DNA of 64,000 bases from Pseudomonas matsuisoli (GTDB lineage Bacteria > Pseudomonadota > Gammaproteobacteria > Pseudomonadales > Pseudomonadaceae): contig NZ_BMPO01000006.1 of NCBI RefSeq assembly GCF_014647635.1, positions 21,583-85,582 of the forward strand. Reading direction: 5' to 3'. The position numbers and the translations under genes were made by a program. This document shows positions 29,371 through 42,921 of the stretch, piece by piece. The stretch's first letter is position 1. Each line of letters opens with the position of its first letter. Below the pieces are notes generated by a model. The model had not been told where the DNA came from and made no database searches. It worked only from the letters and a program-made list of their open reading frames with translations.

Positions 29371-30222
29371 TTACTCCGCCGCTTCTACGGCGGCGATCAT
29401 TCTCACGACATCGACGGTTTCCGCGACATCGTGCACACGCAGTATGCGTGCGCCCTTTGCAAGTGCCAGCGCTGCGAGCGCAAGGCTTCCAGCTAATCGC
29501 CCCTGGACCGGGCGTGACAGCGTCTGACCAATCATACTTTTTCTGGAGACACCGACAAGCAAAGGGCACCCCAGGTCAGCCAATTCGTCCATTCGCTTGA
29601 ACAGCACAAGATTGTGTTGAAGCGTCTTGGCGAACCCGAAGCCGGGATCGATGATCAGCCGATGTTGCTCGATACCCGCCTGTGCGCAGGCAGCAATGCG
29701 CGCTTTCAAGAACGCATGTACCGCTTCGACGACATTATCGTACTGAGGGTTGTCCTGCATGGTCGTCGGTTCACCGACCATATGCATCAGGCAGACCGGC
29801 AGCCCGGTCGCCGCAGCGGCCTCCAACGCGCGCGGACGCATCAACGAGCGCACATCATTAATCAGCCCTGCTCCCAGGCGCGCGCCTTCGGTCATGACTT
29901 CGGGCGTAGAGGTATCGAGCGATACGACCACATCGAACCGCTGGACGATAGCTTCCACAACCGGCGCAACGCGATCCAGCTCCTCAGAACGCGTAACATG
30001 CGCCGCGCCAGGCCTCGTGGACTCGCCACCCACATCGATAAAAGCGGCCCCTGCCTCCACCATCGACTCGACATGGCGCAACGCTGCGTCCAAACGACTG
30101 AATTGCCCGCCATCCGAAAAAGAATCGGGCGTCACGTTCAGAATGCCCATCACTTTCGGAAGGGCTAAATCGACAACACGGCTGCCGAATGGCAGCCGTG
30201 TTGGGTAATGCACGTCGAGCAT
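29371..30222 (-). CDS. folP: Dihydropteroate synthase
   Basis: Joins the FolK product to p-aminobenzoate; target of sulfonamides. The protein has 283 aa. It shows [15 protein letters not shown] (about 25-39), [13 protein letters not shown] (about 60-72), and [15 protein letters not shown] with pterin-binding residues. It lies nine bases after ftsH, so they are cotranscribed, as is common in Proteobacteria. Confidence 0.97.
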   Translation of the reverse strand: MLDVHYPTRLPFGSRVVDLALPKVMGILNVTPDSFSDGGQFSRLDAALRHVESMVEAGAAFIDVGGESTRPGAAHVTRSEELDRVAPVVEAIVQRFDVVVSLDTSTPEVMTEGARLGAGLINDVRSLMRPRALEAAAATGLPVCLMHMVGEPTTMQDNPQYDNVVEAVHAFLKARIAACAQAGIEQHRLIIDPGFGFAKTLQHNLVLFKRMDELADLGCPLLVGVSRKSMIGQTLSRPVQGRLAGSLALAALALAKGARILRVHDVAETVDVVRMIAAVEAAE

Positions 30223-30231
30223 TAAAAGACC

Positions 30232-32139
30232 TTAATGTTCGCCAGCTGGACCACCAATCGGCGTTTCGGGACGCCCCGCTTCTTCACGCGGCGGCGTAGG
30301 CGTACCAGATCCGCCCTGCCAGTCGCGAGGCTCGCGCGGGTTACGGCCAGCCATGATGTCGTCAATCTGATCGACGTCGATGGTTTCGTACTTCATCAAT
30401 GCCTCGGCCATCATGTCGAGCTTGTCACGGTTCTCTTCGAGTAACCGCTTGGCCGTGCTATAGCACTGGTCGATGATGCTGCGAACTTCCTGGTCAATCA
30501 TCTGTGCTGTCTCGCCGGAGACATTGCTCTGCTGGCTGCCTGCACTACGCCCCAGGAATACTTCACCCTCTTCTTCGGCATACATCAGCGGGCCAAGTTT
30601 TTCCGACAAGCCCCATTTGGTCACCATGTTACGGGCCAGTTGCGTGGCCCGCATGATGTCATTGGAGGCACCGGTTGTGACGCCTTCGAAACCAAGCGTC
30701 ATTTCCTCTGCGATACGGCCACCGAACAACGAGCAGATCTGGCTAATCAGCGCGCGCTTCGAGAGGCTGTAGCGATCCTCTTCCGGCAGGAACATCGTCA
30801 CGCCCAGCGCGCGGCCTCGCGGAATAATAGAGACTTTGTAAACGGGGTCATGCTCAGGGACCAGACGCCCCACAATCGCGTGCCCTGCTTCGTGGTACGC
30901 CGTGTTGAGCTTTTCTTTTTCCGACATGACCATGGTTTTGCGCTCGGCGCCCATCATGATCTTGTCTTTCGCCAATTCGAACTCGCGCATATCGACGATT
31001 CGCTTGCCCGCACGTGCGGCAAACAGCGAGGCTTCGTTCACGAGGTTCGCAAGGTCAGCACCGGAGAAGCCTGGAGTTCCACGGGCAATTACTGCAGGGT
31101 CGACGTTTTCGCCGACGGGCACCTTGCGCATATGAACTTTGAGAATCTGCTCGCGACCACGTATGTCGGGAAGGCCAACCACAACCTGACGGTCGAAACG
31201 ACCTGGGCGTAGCAGTGCAGGATCGAGCACGTCCGGGCGGTTCGTTGCGGCAATAACGATGATCCCATCGTTCATCTCGAAGCCGTCCATCTCTACCAGC
31301 AGCTGGTTAAGGGTCTGTTCGCGCTCGTCGTGACCACCACCCAGACCGGCACCACGATGACGACCAACCGCGTCAATCTCGTCGATAAAAATGATGCAGG
31401 GCGCGTGTTTCTTGGCCTGATCGAACATGTCGCGAACGCGGCTTGCACCTACACCAACGAACATCTCGACGAAGTCGGAACCGGAGATCGTGAAGAACGG
31501 AACCTTGGCTTCACCCGCCACAGCCTTGGCCAGTAGGGTCTTACCAGTACCAGGCGAACCCACCATGAGGACACCACGAGGGATCCGCCCGCCCAGGCGC
31601 TGGAACTTACCTGGATCGCGCAAGAATTCGACCAGCTCACTGACCTCTTCCTTTGCCTCGTCACAGCCCGCCACATCGGCAAACGTGGTCTTGACCTGGT
31701 CCTCAGAAAGCAGGCGAGCCTTGCTCTTGCCGAAGCTCATCGGGCCGCCTTTACCGCCAGCGCCCCCCTGCATCTGCCGCATGAAAAACATGAATACGGC
31801 GATGATCACCAAGATTGGGAAACTGGCGACCAGCAGCTGCGTCCAGATGCTCTGCTGCTCAGGCTGCTTGCCTTCGATGACCACATTGTTATTAACCAGA
31901 TCGCCAATCAGGCCGTTGTCCTGGATGGCTGGTCGGATGGTCTTGAAGTTCTCGCCGTTCTGACGCTTACCGGTAATGACGTAGCCGTCTACCGTGACAC
32001 GCTCGACCTGACCGTCCTTCACCTGCTCGATGAAGTCGGAATAGTTCAGCGTCTGCTGTTCGCTGGGGCTGGAGAAGTTGTTCATCACCGTCACCAGTAC
32101 AGCTGCAATGATCAGCCACAGGATCAGGTTCTTTGCCAT
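30232..32139 (-). CDS. ftsH: ATP-dependent zinc metalloprotease FtsH
   Basis: Membrane-anchored AAA+ protease that degrades misfolded membrane proteins and regulators such as sigma-32. ATG at 32139 gives 635 aa and the usual start [15 protein letters not shown]; the open frame extends 17 codons further. Two membrane helices (about 4-22 and 95-118) flank a periplasmic part. The AAA domain has Walker A GSPGTGKT, where most FtsH proteins have GPPGTGKT, then [13 protein letters not shown]. The zinc site is HEAGH. The C-terminus is Gly/Pro/Arg-rich. Two hairpins lie in the 180-base leader (32168-32179 and 32194-32212). Confidence 0.96.
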   Translation of the reverse strand: MAKNLILWLIIAAVLVTVMNNFSSPSEQQTLNYSDFIEQVKDGQVERVTVDGYVITGKRQNGENFKTIRPAIQDNGLIGDLVNNNVVIEGKQPEQQSIWTQLLVASFPILVIIAVFMFFMRQMQGGAGGKGGPMSFGKSKARLLSEDQVKTTFADVAGCDEAKEEVSELVEFLRDPGKFQRLGGRIPRGVLMVGSPGTGKTLLAKAVAGEAKVPFFTISGSDFVEMFVGVGASRVRDMFDQAKKHAPCIIFIDEIDAVGRHRGAGLGGGHDEREQTLNQLLVEMDGFEMNDGIIVIAATNRPDVLDPALLRPGRFDRQVVVGLPDIRGREQILKVHMRKVPVGENVDPAVIARGTPGFSGADLANLVNEASLFAARAGKRIVDMREFELAKDKIMMGAERKTMVMSEKEKLNTAYHEAGHAIVGRLVPEHDPVYKVSIIPRGRALGVTMFLPEEDRYSLSKRALISQICSLFGGRIAEEMTLGFEGVTTGASNDIMRATQLARNMVTKWGLSEKLGPLMYAEEEGEVFLGRSAGSQQSNVSGETAQMIDQEVRSIIDQCYSTAKRLLEENRDKLDMMAEALMKYETIDVDQIDDIMAGRNPREPRDWQGGSGTPTPPREEAGRPETPIGGPAGEH

Positions 32140-32318
32140 GTCGTTCAATTCGCTACCCTCTGAAGCCGTCCGAGCGGACAAACCCCGCATGACGGCCGGA
32201 TGTTCACCGGCCTAACTTACTACACAACCCCGCTCCTCGCAGGCGCCGTCTGTAACCCTTTGTTTGCCTTGGACGCAAAAAACAAGCTCAAGTGCAGTGC
32301 GCCGAAGACTTTAAATGC

Positions 32319-32942
32319 TTAGCCATCGCGATAACCACGCGCCAGCAGGTATTGCTCACGGGAACGGTCTCGAGACGACAACGGTTTCCGCATCTGCACC
32401 TTATCGAATTCGTCGCGAACCTGCTTGAGGTATTGGTCGAATCCTTCACCTTGGAAAATCTTGATCAGGAAGTCGCCGCCGGGTCGCAAGACTCGCCCAG
32501 CAAGATCCAGCGCCAGCTCGCATAAATACATGGCGCGTGCCTGATCAGCGGTCCTGACACCACTCATATTGGGTGCCATGTCCGAAATAACAAGGTCCAC
32601 GGGATGTTCGCCAATCGCGTCCAGTAATTGCTTGAAGACCTTGTCATCGGTGAAGTCACCCTGAATGAACGTGACATCCGGGATGCTATCCATCTCCAGT
32701 ATGTCCGATGCGATTAGGCGACCACGATCCCCAATGACGCGACTGGTCACCTGCGACCAACCGCCAGGCGCAGCGCCGAGGTCGACGACAGTCATGCCTG
32801 GCCTTAACAAACGATCCTTCTCTTGCAACTCGAGCAGTTTGTAACTGGCACGCGATCGGTAGCCATCCTTCTGCGCCATTTTGACGTAGGGATCGTCGAA
32901 GTGCTCTTTTAGCCAACGAAGGCTAGTCTTGGAACGCGCCAA
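32319..32942 (-). CDS. rlmE: 23S rRNA 2'-O-ribose U2552 methyltransferase (FtsJ/RrmJ)
   Basis: Methylates U2552 in the A loop of 23S rRNA, a late step in 50S assembly. TTG at 32942 with GAGG six bases before gives the conserved N-terminus [14 protein letters not shown] and 207 aa; an in-frame ATG at 32963 is an alternative. The SAM motif is [23 protein letters not shown] contains the catalytic Asp, and [15 protein letters not shown] the catalytic Lys. It precedes ftsH, the conserved order, and diverges from yhbY. Confidence 0.95.
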   Translation of the reverse strand: MARSKTSLRWLKEHFDDPYVKMAQKDGYRSRASYKLLELQEKDRLLRPGMTVVDLGAAPGGWSQVTSRVIGDRGRLIASDILEMDSIPDVTFIQGDFTDDKVFKQLLDAIGEHPVDLVISDMAPNMSGVRTADQARAMYLCELALDLAGRVLRPGGDFLIKIFQGEGFDQYLKQVRDEFDKVQMRKPLSSRDRSREQYLLARGYRDG

Positions 32943-33039
32943 AGGAACCTCGTATCGAATCATCAACAGCCGCGCATGCTTTGCGGAGCTCGGGTAAACT
33001 AGCCCGCTTTTTCGCACGGCCGAACATAGGGGTCAGATT

Positions 33040-33351
33040 ATGCCGCTCACTCAAGAGCAGAGGAAACAGTTCAAAGCTATCGGCCACCACCTGAAACCGG
33101 TATTGATGATTGCCGAAAACGGTCTTAGCGAAGGCGTGATGGCCGAGCTGGATCGCGCTCTGAACGATCACGAGTTGATCAAGATCCAGGTTCGCGTCGC
33201 TGAGCGTGAAGATCGTCGCGCCATCATCGAAGCGCTTTGCACGGCAGGAAGCTGCGAGCTCGTTCAGTCGATCGGCAAGGTGGCACTGGTATATCGGAAA
33301 AACCCAAAACCCAATCGCAACCTGTCCAACATCAGCCGCAACGCCGGTTGA
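33040..33351 (+). CDS. yhbY: YhbY-type CRM-domain RNA-binding protein
   Basis: A 103-aa single CRM (KH-like) domain protein associated with pre-50S ribosomes. The family pattern is QRKQFKAIGHHLKPVLMIAENGLSEGV, followed by ALNDHELIKIQV and the glycine/valine-rich end. AGGGG precedes the ATG. It diverges from rlmE, another 50S assembly gene; the 97 bases between must hold both promoters. Confidence 0.93.
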   Translation: MPLTQEQRKQFKAIGHHLKPVLMIAENGLSEGVMAELDRALNDHELIKIQVRVAEREDRRAIIEALCTAGSCELVQSIGKVALVYRKNPKPNRNLSNISRNAG

Positions 33352-33357
33352 GCACGT

Positions 33358-33783
33358 TTATCCTTTCCGGTACTCCGGAGCGGGACGCGACAACAGCCAC
33401 AACCCTGAAGCGACGAGCAGCATGCCGGTGATGCGGAAATCGTACATCGGCAAGGCGCCCTGAATGAATAGATCGATCAGGCATACGACCGCTACAAGTG
33501 CCAGCGCAAGCACTCGCGCATCACGCAAGCGCCTTGCTTGCGGCGAGGCGATCATCAAGAGAAGCCACTGAAAGGCAGCGCACCACAGAGTGGCTTCAAT
33601 CTGCATGCGTGTCAGCACGAGCCTCACATCGTCCGCAAGCATCGGCGCCAGACCTGCGAATTGCAGGCCCGGCAGCGATACCAACTGAAGCGAAAGCGCG
33701 CCGCCGACCCAAAACGCCAATGCAATGTGCCAGGCGAGAGCGACGAATCCAGCGCGTGACTCAGACGTGGCGGACTTCGACAA
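33358..33783 (-). CDS. DUF4149-like membrane protein
   Basis: A 141-aa hydrophobic protein with about four membrane helices (near 13-35, 60-78, 88-108 and 115-134), recognised as the small integral membrane protein that follows greA in Pseudomonas. Conserved-looking stretches are [21 protein letters not shown] and [17 protein letters not shown]. The function is unknown. The start is uncertain: the TTG at 33783 overlaps greA by 23 bases and no ATG lies near the start of the first helix. The overlap suggests cotranslation with greA. Confidence 0.75.
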   Translation of the reverse strand: MSKSATSESRAGFVALAWHIALAFWVGGALSLQLVSLPGLQFAGLAPMLADDVRLVLTRMQIEATLWCAAFQWLLLMIASPQARRLRDARVLALALVAVVCLIDLFIQGALPMYDFRITGMLLVASGLWLLSRPAPEYRKG

Positions 33784-34237
33784 TCTCGTACTCGATCAGT
33801 CCGCTTGGCGTCCGCACCGTGACGACATCACTCTCTTCTTTTCCGATCAAAGCGCGAGCGATAGGCGAGCTCACTGACAACTTGCCTTGCTTCACGTCGG
33901 CCTCGTCGTCACCCACAATCTGATAGGTCGTGGTTTCGTCGGTTTCCACGTTCGCGATATCGACGGTAGTGCCGAAAATCACCTTGCCCGTATGCGGAAT
34001 CGCCGCCACATCGATGACCTGCGCGTTCTGCAAACGGCCTTCGATGTCGCGAATGCGCGCTTCGACCATGCCTTGCTGCTCACGCGCAGCGTGATACTCC
34101 GCATTTTCCTTTAGATCGCCGAGCTCGCGCGCTTCTGCAATCGCCTGAGTGATTTGCGGGCGCAACTCGCCTTTTAGGTGTTTCAACTCTTCTTCCAGGG
34201 CGCGAGCGCCCTGGACCGTCATTGGGTACTTGGTCAT
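33761..34237 (-). CDS. greA: Transcription elongation factor GreA
   Basis: Restarts backtracked RNA polymerase by stimulating transcript cleavage through the secondary channel. The protein has 158 aa. The N-terminal coiled coil (about 1-75) has the acidic tip region [15 protein letters not shown], and the C-terminal FKBP-like domain ends in [23 protein letters not shown]. Its ATG overlaps the carB stop (ATGA), which couples it to carAB. Confidence 0.97.
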   Translation of the reverse strand: MTKYPMTVQGARALEEELKHLKGELRPQITQAIAEARELGDLKENAEYHAAREQQGMVEARIRDIEGRLQNAQVIDVAAIPHTGKVIFGTTVDIANVETDETTTYQIVGDDEADVKQGKLSVSSPIARALIGKEESDVVTVRTPSGLIEYEIVEVRHV

Positions 34238-37200
34238 ATATCGATTCCTGCATGTAGATCCTGCAAGCGGCGCACGGTTTTCTCGGGACCGTATTTGAGC
34301 GCTTCACAGATTGCCTGACCGCCCGCAATCGTAGTGGTACAGCAGATCTTGTGCTGCAGAGCATTGCGACGAATGGAATAAGAATCAGCGATGGACTGAC
34401 GCCCCTCGGTGGTATTGATGATCAAGGTCACTTCATCGTTCTTGATCATGTCGACCACATGCGGGCGACCTTCAGTGACTTTGTTGACGCGACGGACGGG
34501 TAGACCCGCGTTTTCGATCACGCGCGCAGTTCCTGCCGTGGCAACGACTTCGAAGCCCAGTTTCACCAGATCCCCGGCGACCTGTGCCACGAAGGGCTTG
34601 TCATCATCGCGTACGCTGATGAACGCACAGCCAGAATTCGGCAGCACTTCGCTTGCACCGATCTGCGCCTTGGAGAAGGCTTCGGCGAAGCTATCGCCGA
34701 CCCCCATTACCTCACCGGTGGATTTCATCTCTGGGCCGAGGATCGGGTCCACGCCGGGGAACTTCGCGAACGGGAACACGGCTTCCTTCACGCTGTAATA
34801 CGGCGGAATGATCTCTTCGGTGAAACCGATCTCGGCGAGGGTCTTACCGGCCATGACGCGTGCCGCGATCTTCGCCAGCGACGTCCCGATGCACTTGGAT
34901 ACGAACGGAACCGTACGCGAAGCACGCGGGTTCACCTCGATGACGTAGATATCCTCGCCCTGGACCGCCATCTGGACGTTCATCAGACCGACCACATGAA
35001 GCTCGAGCGCCATCTTTTTCACCTGATCCCGGATTTCATCCTGGATGTGCTTCGGCAAGGAATACGGCGGCAACGAGCATGCGGAGTCGCCGGAGTGAAC
35101 ACCCGCCTGCTCGATGTGCTGCATGATTGCGCCAATAACAACGGTGGTGCCGTCGCTCACGGCATCGATGTCCACCTCGATCGCACAATTGAGGAAGTGA
35201 TCCAGCAACACTGGGCTGTCATTGGACACCTTCACTGCGTCGCGCATGTAACGCTTGAGCTCGTCCTCCTGGTAGACGATCTCCATCGCGCGGCCGCCTA
35301 GCACATAAGACGGGCGTACCACCAACGGATAACCGATGGCCTTCGACGCCAGGATAGCTTCGTCTTCACTGCGGGCTGTGGCATTCGCCGGCTGACGCAG
35401 ATTCAGACGCTGAACCATCTGCTGGAAACGCTCACGGTCTTCCGCCCGATCGATGGCGTCTGGAGTCGTGCCGATGATCGGTACGCCCGCCTCCTCCAAG
35501 GCCCGCGCCAGCTTCAGCGGCGTCTGGCCACCGTACTGGACGATCACGCCTTTCGGCTGCTCGACGCGTACGATCTCCAGCACGTCTTCGAGCGTGACCG
35601 GCTCGAAGTAGAGGCGATCCGAGGTGTCGTAATCGGTCGAGACGGTCTCAGGGTTGCAGTTCACCATGATGGTTTCGTAGCCGTCTTCGCGCATCGCGAG
35701 GGCCGCATGAACGCAGCAATAGTCGAACTCGATACCCTGCCCAATACGGTTCGGGCCGCCACCAATGACCATGATCTTGTCGCGCGAACTCGGATTAGCC
35801 TCGCACTCTTCCTCGTAGGTCGAATACATATACGCCGTATCGGTCGCAAATTCGGCCGCGCAGGTGTCCACACGCTTGTAGACCGGCAAGACCTTCAGCT
35901 TGTGGCGATGGCTACGCAGGTTTTTCTCGGTAACGCCCAGCAACTTGGCGAGGCGCGCATCCGAAAAGCCTTTGCGCTTGAGGCGGCGCATCACCGAATA
36001 ATCGATGCTGGACAGGCCCAACGTCTTGACCTGCTCTTCTTCTTTCACGAGGTCTTCGATCTGCACGAGGAACCATGGATCGATCTTGGTCAGCGCAAAG
36101 ACTTGATCCACGGAACGGCCGGCGCGGAACGCGTCGGCCACGTACCAGATACGGTCAGCGCCCGGGACGGTCAGCTCGCGCTTGAGCGTACTTTCAGCTT
36201 CAGCATCATTGAGATCAAGCTTGGGATCGAAGCCGGCAACACCGACTTCCAAACCACGCAGCGCTTTTTGTACGGACTCCTGGAAGGTGCGCCCGATGGC
36301 CATGACCTCACCAACCGACTTCATCTGCGTCGTCAGGCGGGCATCGGCATTCGGGAATTTCTCGAAGGCGAAGCGTGGGATCTTGGTCACGACGTAGTCG
36401 ATCGACGGCTCGAAGGACGCTGGGGTGCGCCCACCGGTGATGTCGTTCTGCAACTCGTCCAGCGTGTAGCCGACTGCCAGCTTCGCGGCGATCTTGGCAA
36501 TCGGGAAGCCCGTGGCCTTCGATGCCAGCGCGGAAGAGCGGGACACCCGCGGGTTCATCTCGATCACGACCATCCGACCGGTGTCCGGACAGATACCGAA
36601 CTGCACGTTGGAACCGCCCGTTTCCACTCCGATCTCGCGCAGTACCGCCAGCGAGGCGTTACGCATGATCTGATATTCCTTGTCAGTCAGCGTCTGAGCG
36701 GGCGCAACAGTGATCGAGTCTCCGGTATGGACACCCATCGGATCGAAGTTCTCGATCGCGCAAACGATGATGCAGTTGTCCTTCTTGTCGCGGACAACCT
36801 CCATCTCGTATTCCTTCCAGCCGATCAGCGATTCGTCGATCAGCAACTCGTTGGTCGGAGACAAGTCCAAACCACGTGCACAAATCTCTTCGAACTCTTC
36901 ACGGTTGTACGCGATACCACCGCCGGTGCCGCCCATGGTGAACGACGGGCGAATGATGCACGGGAAGCCGACCTGCTCGAGGACGCCGTAAGCCTCTTCC
37001 ATGCTGTGCGCGATACCTGAACGCGGGCAGGCAAGGCCGATGTCTTTCATCGCCTTGTCGAAGCGCGAGCGGTCTTCAGCCTTGTCGATGGTGTCGGCGT
37101 TGGCACCGATCATTTCGACACCGAACTTTTCGAGCACGCCGTGACGCTCGAGGTCCAACGCGCAGTTGAGCGCAGTCTGCCCCCCCATGGTGGGAAGCAG

Positions 37201-37455
37201 CGCATCGGGGCGCTCCTTCTCGATGATCTTGGCGACGGTGGCCCACTTGATGGGCTCGATGTAGGTCGCGTCGGCCATCGCTGGGTCGGTCATGATGGTG
37301 GCCGGGTTGGAGTTCACCAGAATGACGCGAAAACCTTCTTCCTTCAGCGCCTTACAGGCTTGCGCACCGGAATAGTCGAACTCACAGGCCTGGCCGATGA
37401 CGATAGGGCCCGCGCCGAGGATGAGGATACTTTTAATGTCTGTACGTTTTGGCAT
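34234..37455 (-). CDS. carB: Carbamoyl-phosphate synthase large subunit
   Basis: Makes carbamoyl phosphate for arginine and pyrimidines from bicarbonate, ATP and CarA-derived ammonia. The protein has 1073 aa, standard length. It contains two homologous ATP-grasp halves (about 1-400 and 555-935), each starting with a [20 protein letters not shown] / [17 protein letters not shown] type motif, an oligomerisation region between them, and a C-terminal MGS-like allosteric domain (about 940-1073). It lies 33 bases after carA, with no lysE-type gene between (P. aeruginosa has one there, from memory). Confidence 0.98.
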   Translation of the reverse strand: MPKRTDIKSILILGAGPIVIGQACEFDYSGAQACKALKEEGFRVILVNSNPATIMTDPAMADATYIEPIKWATVAKIIEKERPDALLPTMGGQTALNCALDLERHGVLEKFGVEMIGANADTIDKAEDRSRFDKAMKDIGLACPRSGIAHSMEEAYGVLEQVGFPCIIRPSFTMGGTGGGIAYNREEFEEICARGLDLSPTNELLIDESLIGWKEYEMEVVRDKKDNCIIVCAIENFDPMGVHTGDSITVAPAQTLTDKEYQIMRNASLAVLREIGVETGGSNVQFGICPDTGRMVVIEMNPRVSRSSALASKATGFPIAKIAAKLAVGYTLDELQNDITGGRTPASFEPSIDYVVTKIPRFAFEKFPNADARLTTQMKSVGEVMAIGRTFQESVQKALRGLEVGVAGFDPKLDLNDAEAESTLKRELTVPGADRIWYVADAFRAGRSVDQVFALTKIDPWFLVQIEDLVKEEEQVKTLGLSSIDYSVMRRLKRKGFSDARLAKLLGVTEKNLRSHRHKLKVLPVYKRVDTCAAEFATDTAYMYSTYEEECEANPSSRDKIMVIGGGPNRIGQGIEFDYCCVHAALAMREDGYETIMVNCNPETVSTDYDTSDRLYFEPVTLEDVLEIVRVEQPKGVIVQYGGQTPLKLARALEEAGVPIIGTTPDAIDRAEDRERFQQMVQRLNLRQPANATARSEDEAILASKAIGYPLVVRPSYVLGGRAMEIVYQEDELKRYMRDAVKVSNDSPVLLDHFLNCAIEVDIDAVSDGTTVVIGAIMQHIEQAGVHSGDSACSLPPYSLPKHIQDEIRDQVKKMALELHVVGLMNVQMAVQGEDIYVIEVNPRASRTVPFVSKCIGTSLAKIAARVMAGKTLAEIGFTEEIIPPYYSVKEAVFPFAKFPGVDPILGPEMKSTGEVMGVGDSFAEAFSKAQIGASEVLPNSGCAFISVRDDDKPFVAQVAGDLVKLGFEVVATAGTARVIENAGLPVRRVNKVTEGRPHVVDMIKNDEVTLIINTTEGRQSIADSYSIRRNALQHKICCTTTIAGGQAICEALKYGPEKTVRRLQDLHAGIDI

Positions 37456-37488
37456 GTGCTTACTCTCGAATTCCTTGGCTCGACAAAC

Positions 37489-38625
37489 TCAACGGCGCGC
37501 GGCCATGGCTTCGATGAAACGGTCGAACAAGGGCGCAACATCGTGCGGCCCTGGGCTCGCTTCAGGGTGACCCTGGAAGCTGAACGCCACTTTGTCCGTC
37601 CGCTCGATACCTTGCAGCGTGCCGTCAAACAGCGATTTGTGCGTAGCGCGAACGTTATCGGGCAGCGTCGCTTCGTCCACGGCGAACCCGTGATTCTGGC
37701 TAGTGATCAACACCTCGCCGGTTTTCAGGTCCTGTACGGGGTGGTTAGCGCCGTGGTGACCATTCGGCATTTTTACCGTTTTGGCCCCGGACGCCAGCGC
37801 GAGCAACTGATGCCCCAGGCAGATCCCGAACACGGGAATTTCCGTTTGCAGCACTTCCTGGATGGCCTTGATCGCGTAGTCGCACGGCTCCGGGTCGCCA
37901 GGACCGTTGGCCAGGAATACGCCGTCCGGATTCAGCGACAATGCCTCGCTTGCGGGCGTCTGCGCCGGCAGCACCGTGATACGGCAACCGCGCGCGACAA
38001 GCATGCGCAAAATGTTCACCTTGACGCCGTAGTCAAACGCAACGACATGGTAAGGCAGCTGATCAGCAGGAATGTCGGAGTGGCTGTCGCCCTCTAAATT
38101 CCACACCGTCGAACGCCATTCGTAGCGCTCCTTCACACTGACTTCTTTGGCCAGGTCCATACCCTTCAAACCTGGGAAGCCTCTGGCCAGCTCCAGCGCG
38201 CGCTCTTCCGTTGCATCGTCCCCGACAAGAATGCAACCGTCCTGCGCACCTTTCTCACGCAAGATGCGCGTCAGGCGGCGCGTATCGATATCGGCGATAG
38301 CGACAGTGCCATTTTCCTTAAGGTAAGCGTCGAGGGGCTGCTTGTTGCGCCAGTTGGAGGCGATCAGCGGCAAGTCACGAATGATTAGACCGGCGGCCCA
38401 CACCTGATTGGCTTCGCTGTCTAGCGGTGTTGTACCGGTATTGCCGATGTGCGGATAGGTCAGCGTAACAAGTTGCTTGGCATAGGAGGGATCGGTGAGG
38501 ATTTCCTGATAGCCGGTCATGGCGGTGTTGAACACCACCTCGCCGACTGTATATCCGTCGGCACCGATGGATTCGCCACGAAAAATGCTGCCATCGGCAA
38601 GGGCGAGTATGGCTGGCTTAGTCAA
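37489..38625 (-). CDS. carA: Carbamoyl-phosphate synthase small subunit
   Basis: Glutaminase subunit of carbamoyl-phosphate synthase. The protein has 378 aa. The class I amidotransferase domain has the nucleophile in [15 protein letters not shown] (Cys about 270) and the His/Glu pair in [12 protein letters not shown]. The N-terminal domain starts [15 protein letters not shown]. The start codon is TTG at 38625 with a strong Shine-Dalgarno GGGAGGT; a TTG start of carA is also known from other pseudomonads. The leader holds a hairpin with terminator features 46 bases before the start. Confidence 0.97.
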   Translation of the reverse strand: MTKPAILALADGSIFRGESIGADGYTVGEVVFNTAMTGYQEILTDPSYAKQLVTLTYPHIGNTGTTPLDSEANQVWAAGLIIRDLPLIASNWRNKQPLDAYLKENGTVAIADIDTRRLTRILREKGAQDGCILVGDDATEERALELARGFPGLKGMDLAKEVSVKERYEWRSTVWNLEGDSHSDIPADQLPYHVVAFDYGVKVNILRMLVARGCRITVLPAQTPASEALSLNPDGVFLANGPGDPEPCDYAIKAIQEVLQTEIPVFGICLGHQLLALASGAKTVKMPNGHHGANHPVQDLKTGEVLITSQNHGFAVDEATLPDNVRATHKSLFDGTLQGIERTDKVAFSFQGHPEASPGPHDVAPLFDRFIEAMAARR

Positions 38626-38670
38626 GAAAGACCTCCCAAGGATCTAGAGCTGACGCAAACGCAGATTGTA

Positions 38671-38709
38671 AAAAAGCGGGATGACGTATCGACCGTCACC
38701 CCGCTTTTT
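38671..38709. terminator. Terminator-like hairpin in the dapB-carA gap, possible carAB attenuator
   Basis: AAAAAGCGG (38671-38679) pairs with CCGCTTTTT (38701-38709), and the stem continues inside as TGACG with CGTCA around a seven-base loop. The A and T runs make it a terminator on both strands. On the minus strand it ends dapB transcripts but also lies between a possible carA promoter and carA, where it could act as an attenuator. Confidence 0.75.
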
Positions 38710-38733
38710 ATTTGAGCCATTTTCTGCGCAACT

Positions 38734-38751
38734 TTTAGTAAACATACTAAA
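38734..38751. promoter_or_regulatory. Palindrome at the putative carA transcription start
   Basis: TTTAGTA, AACA, TACTAAA is a perfect 7-bp inverted repeat. On the minus strand it lies just after a possible promoter TGGACC (38781-38786), 17 bases, TAGAAT (38758-38763), that is at about +1 to +18. It may be an operator or a leader hairpin. Confidence 0.4.
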
Positions 38752-38810
38752 GCGGGCATTCTATAGAGGTTGCGCTTTAGGGTCCACCGCAAGGTCGATG
38801 AGGAATCTAA

Positions 38811-40801
<1,991 letters not shown>

Positions 40802-40838
40802 GATTCTCTAAATTCCTCTCTCACTCCTCCAGACATGC

Positions 40839-40864
40839 CTACGCGGGAGCAAGCCCCCGCGTAG
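40839..40864 (-). other. Stem-loop between dnaK and dnaJ
   Basis: CTACGCGGG (40839-40847) pairs with CCCGCGTAG (40856-40864), loop eight bases, no T run. It probably affects mRNA processing or lowers dnaJ relative to dnaK rather than terminating. Confidence 0.6.
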
Positions 40865-40915
40865 TCAGTTAGGGGGTGCGACGCAAGCCGCACCGGAGCA
40901 AAGCAAACGTGACGT

Positions 40916-42829
40916 TTACTTGTTGTCCTTGACCTCTTCGAACTCCGCGTCGACGACATCGTCGCCAGCAGATTTCGAGGTACCCTCAGGCTTGGCCGCA
41001 TCGCCAGGCTGCTGCTCGGCGTACATCTTCTGTGCCAATGGCGCAGACGCTTGAGACAACGCGTTGACCTTCGCTTCGATCGCTTCCTTGTCGTCACCAC
41101 GCACCGCGGTTTCCAACTCACCAATCGCCGTCTCGATCGCAGCCTTCTCTTCAGCAGTGGCCTTATCGCCCGCTTCAGTCAGCATTTTGCGCGTTGCGTG
41201 GACCAGTTGGTCACCCTGATTACGCGCCGAAACCAGCTCCTCGAACTTGCGGTCGTCCTCGGCATTCGCCTCGGCGTCACGCACCATTTGCTCGATTTCT
41301 TCCTCGGACAGACCGGAGTTAGCCTTGATCACGATGGACTGCTGCTTGCCAGTCGCCTTGTCCTTCGCACCGACGTGCAGGATACCGTTCGCATCGATGT
41401 CGAAGGTCACTTCGATCTGTGGAACGCCACGCGGTGCCGGTGGAATCTCGGCGAGGTCGAAACGCCCCAGCGACTTGTTCTGCGCCGCTTGCTTGCGCTC
41501 GCCCTGCAACACGTGGATGGTCACCGCGTTCTGGTTGTCGTCCGCGGTGGAGAATACCTGCGACTTCTTCGTCGGAATCGTGGTGTTCTTCTCGATCAGC
41601 GGCGTCATCACACCACCCAGGGTTTCGATACCCAGGGTCAACGGGGAAACGTCCAGCAGCAGTACGTCCTTCACGTCACCGGCAAGTACCGCACCCTGAA
41701 TCGCAGCGCCCATAGCCACGGCTTCATCCGGGTTGACGTCCTTGCGCGCTTCTTTATTGAAGAACTCGGCCACACGCTTCTGCACCAGCGGCATACGGGT
41801 CTGACCACCGACCAGAATCACGTCGTTGATGCTGGAGACGTCGATACCAGCGTCTTTCAAAGCAACACGGCAGGGCTCGATCGTGCGCTCGACCAGATCC
41901 TCGACCAGCGACTCCAGCTTGGCGCGCGAGATCTTGACGTTCAGGTGCTTCGGACCGGACGAGTCAGCCGTGATGTACGGCAGGTTTACGTCGGTTTGCT
42001 GGCTCGACGACAGCTCGATCTTCGCCTTCTCAGCCGCTTCCTTCAGGCGCTGCATCGCCAGTGGATCGCCCTTGAGGTTCATGCCGGACTCTTTCTTGAA
42101 TTCGTCGACGAGGTAGTCGATAAGACGAATATCGAAGTCTTCACCACCCAGGAAGGTGTCGCCGTTAGTCGCCAACACTTCGAACTGGTGCTCGCCGTCA
42201 ACTTCCGCAATCTCGATCACCGAGACGTCGAACGTACCGCCACCCAGGTCATAGACGATGACCGTATGATCGCCCTTGGCCTTGTCCATGCCGTAGGCCA
42301 GCGCGGCAGCAGTCGGCTCGTTGATGATCCGCTTGACGTCGAGACCCGCGATACGGCCCGCATCTTTAGTGGCCTGACGCTGGCTGTCGTTGAAGTACGC
42401 TGGAACGGTAATCACCGCCTCGGTGACCGTTTCGCCGAGGTAGTCTTCGGCGGTCTTCTTCATCTTCTTCAGAATCTCGGCCGATATCTGCGGAGGCGCC
42501 ATCTTCTGACCGTTGACTTCGACCCAGGCGTCGTTGTTATCCGCCCGGACGATCTTGTACGGCACCATCTGAATATCTTTCTGCACGACGTCTTCATCAA
42601 AACGACGACCGATCAGACGTTTTACCGCGTACAGCGTGTTGTGCGGGTTGGTCACCGCTTGACGCTTGGCGGACTGACCGACCAGCGTCTCGCCATCGTT
42701 GGCGTAGGCGATGATGGAAGGCGTCGTACGTGCACCTTCAGCGTTCTCGATAACCTTGACGTTACCGTTTTCCAGGATGGCCACACAGGAGTTGGTGGTT
42801 CCCAGGTCGATACCAATAATCTTGCCCAT
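40916..42829 (-). CDS. dnaK: Chaperone protein DnaK (Hsp70)
   Basis: ATP-dependent Hsp70 for protein folding and heat-shock control. ATG at 42829 with GGAGAGGA before it gives 637 aa, the standard length, and the start [14 protein letters not shown]; the frame extends 22 codons further upstream without significance. It has the ATPase domain (1-385, including [12 protein letters not shown]), the hydrophobic linker [12 protein letters not shown], and the substrate-binding domain and helical lid. The C-terminus is [13 protein letters not shown]. It lies between grpE and dnaJ. Confidence 0.98.
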   Translation of the reverse strand: MGKIIGIDLGTTNSCVAILENGNVKVIENAEGARTTPSIIAYANDGETLVGQSAKRQAVTNPHNTLYAVKRLIGRRFDEDVVQKDIQMVPYKIVRADNNDAWVEVNGQKMAPPQISAEILKKMKKTAEDYLGETVTEAVITVPAYFNDSQRQATKDAGRIAGLDVKRIINEPTAAALAYGMDKAKGDHTVIVYDLGGGTFDVSVIEIAEVDGEHQFEVLATNGDTFLGGEDFDIRLIDYLVDEFKKESGMNLKGDPLAMQRLKEAAEKAKIELSSSQQTDVNLPYITADSSGPKHLNVKISRAKLESLVEDLVERTIEPCRVALKDAGIDVSSINDVILVGGQTRMPLVQKRVAEFFNKEARKDVNPDEAVAMGAAIQGAVLAGDVKDVLLLDVSPLTLGIETLGGVMTPLIEKNTTIPTKKSQVFSTADDNQNAVTIHVLQGERKQAAQNKSLGRFDLAEIPPAPRGVPQIEVTFDIDANGILHVGAKDKATGKQQSIVIKANSGLSEEEIEQMVRDAEANAEDDRKFEELVSARNQGDQLVHATRKMLTEAGDKATAEEKAAIETAIGELETAVRGDDKEAIEAKVNALSQASAPLAQKMYAEQQPGDAAKPEGTSKSAGDDVVDAEFEEVKDNK

Positions 42830-42921
42830 AATCCTCTCCGAAAACGTTGGATTTCGTGCGGCCCGACCAGGGCCATTCAATGTTTGGTTGATCACTTAGG
42901 TGGGGATCACTCCCCGGATTT

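Noticed and set aside
35707..37020. A 437-codon open frame antisense to carB
   Set aside because: Shadow frame, Arg/His-rich, no motifs.
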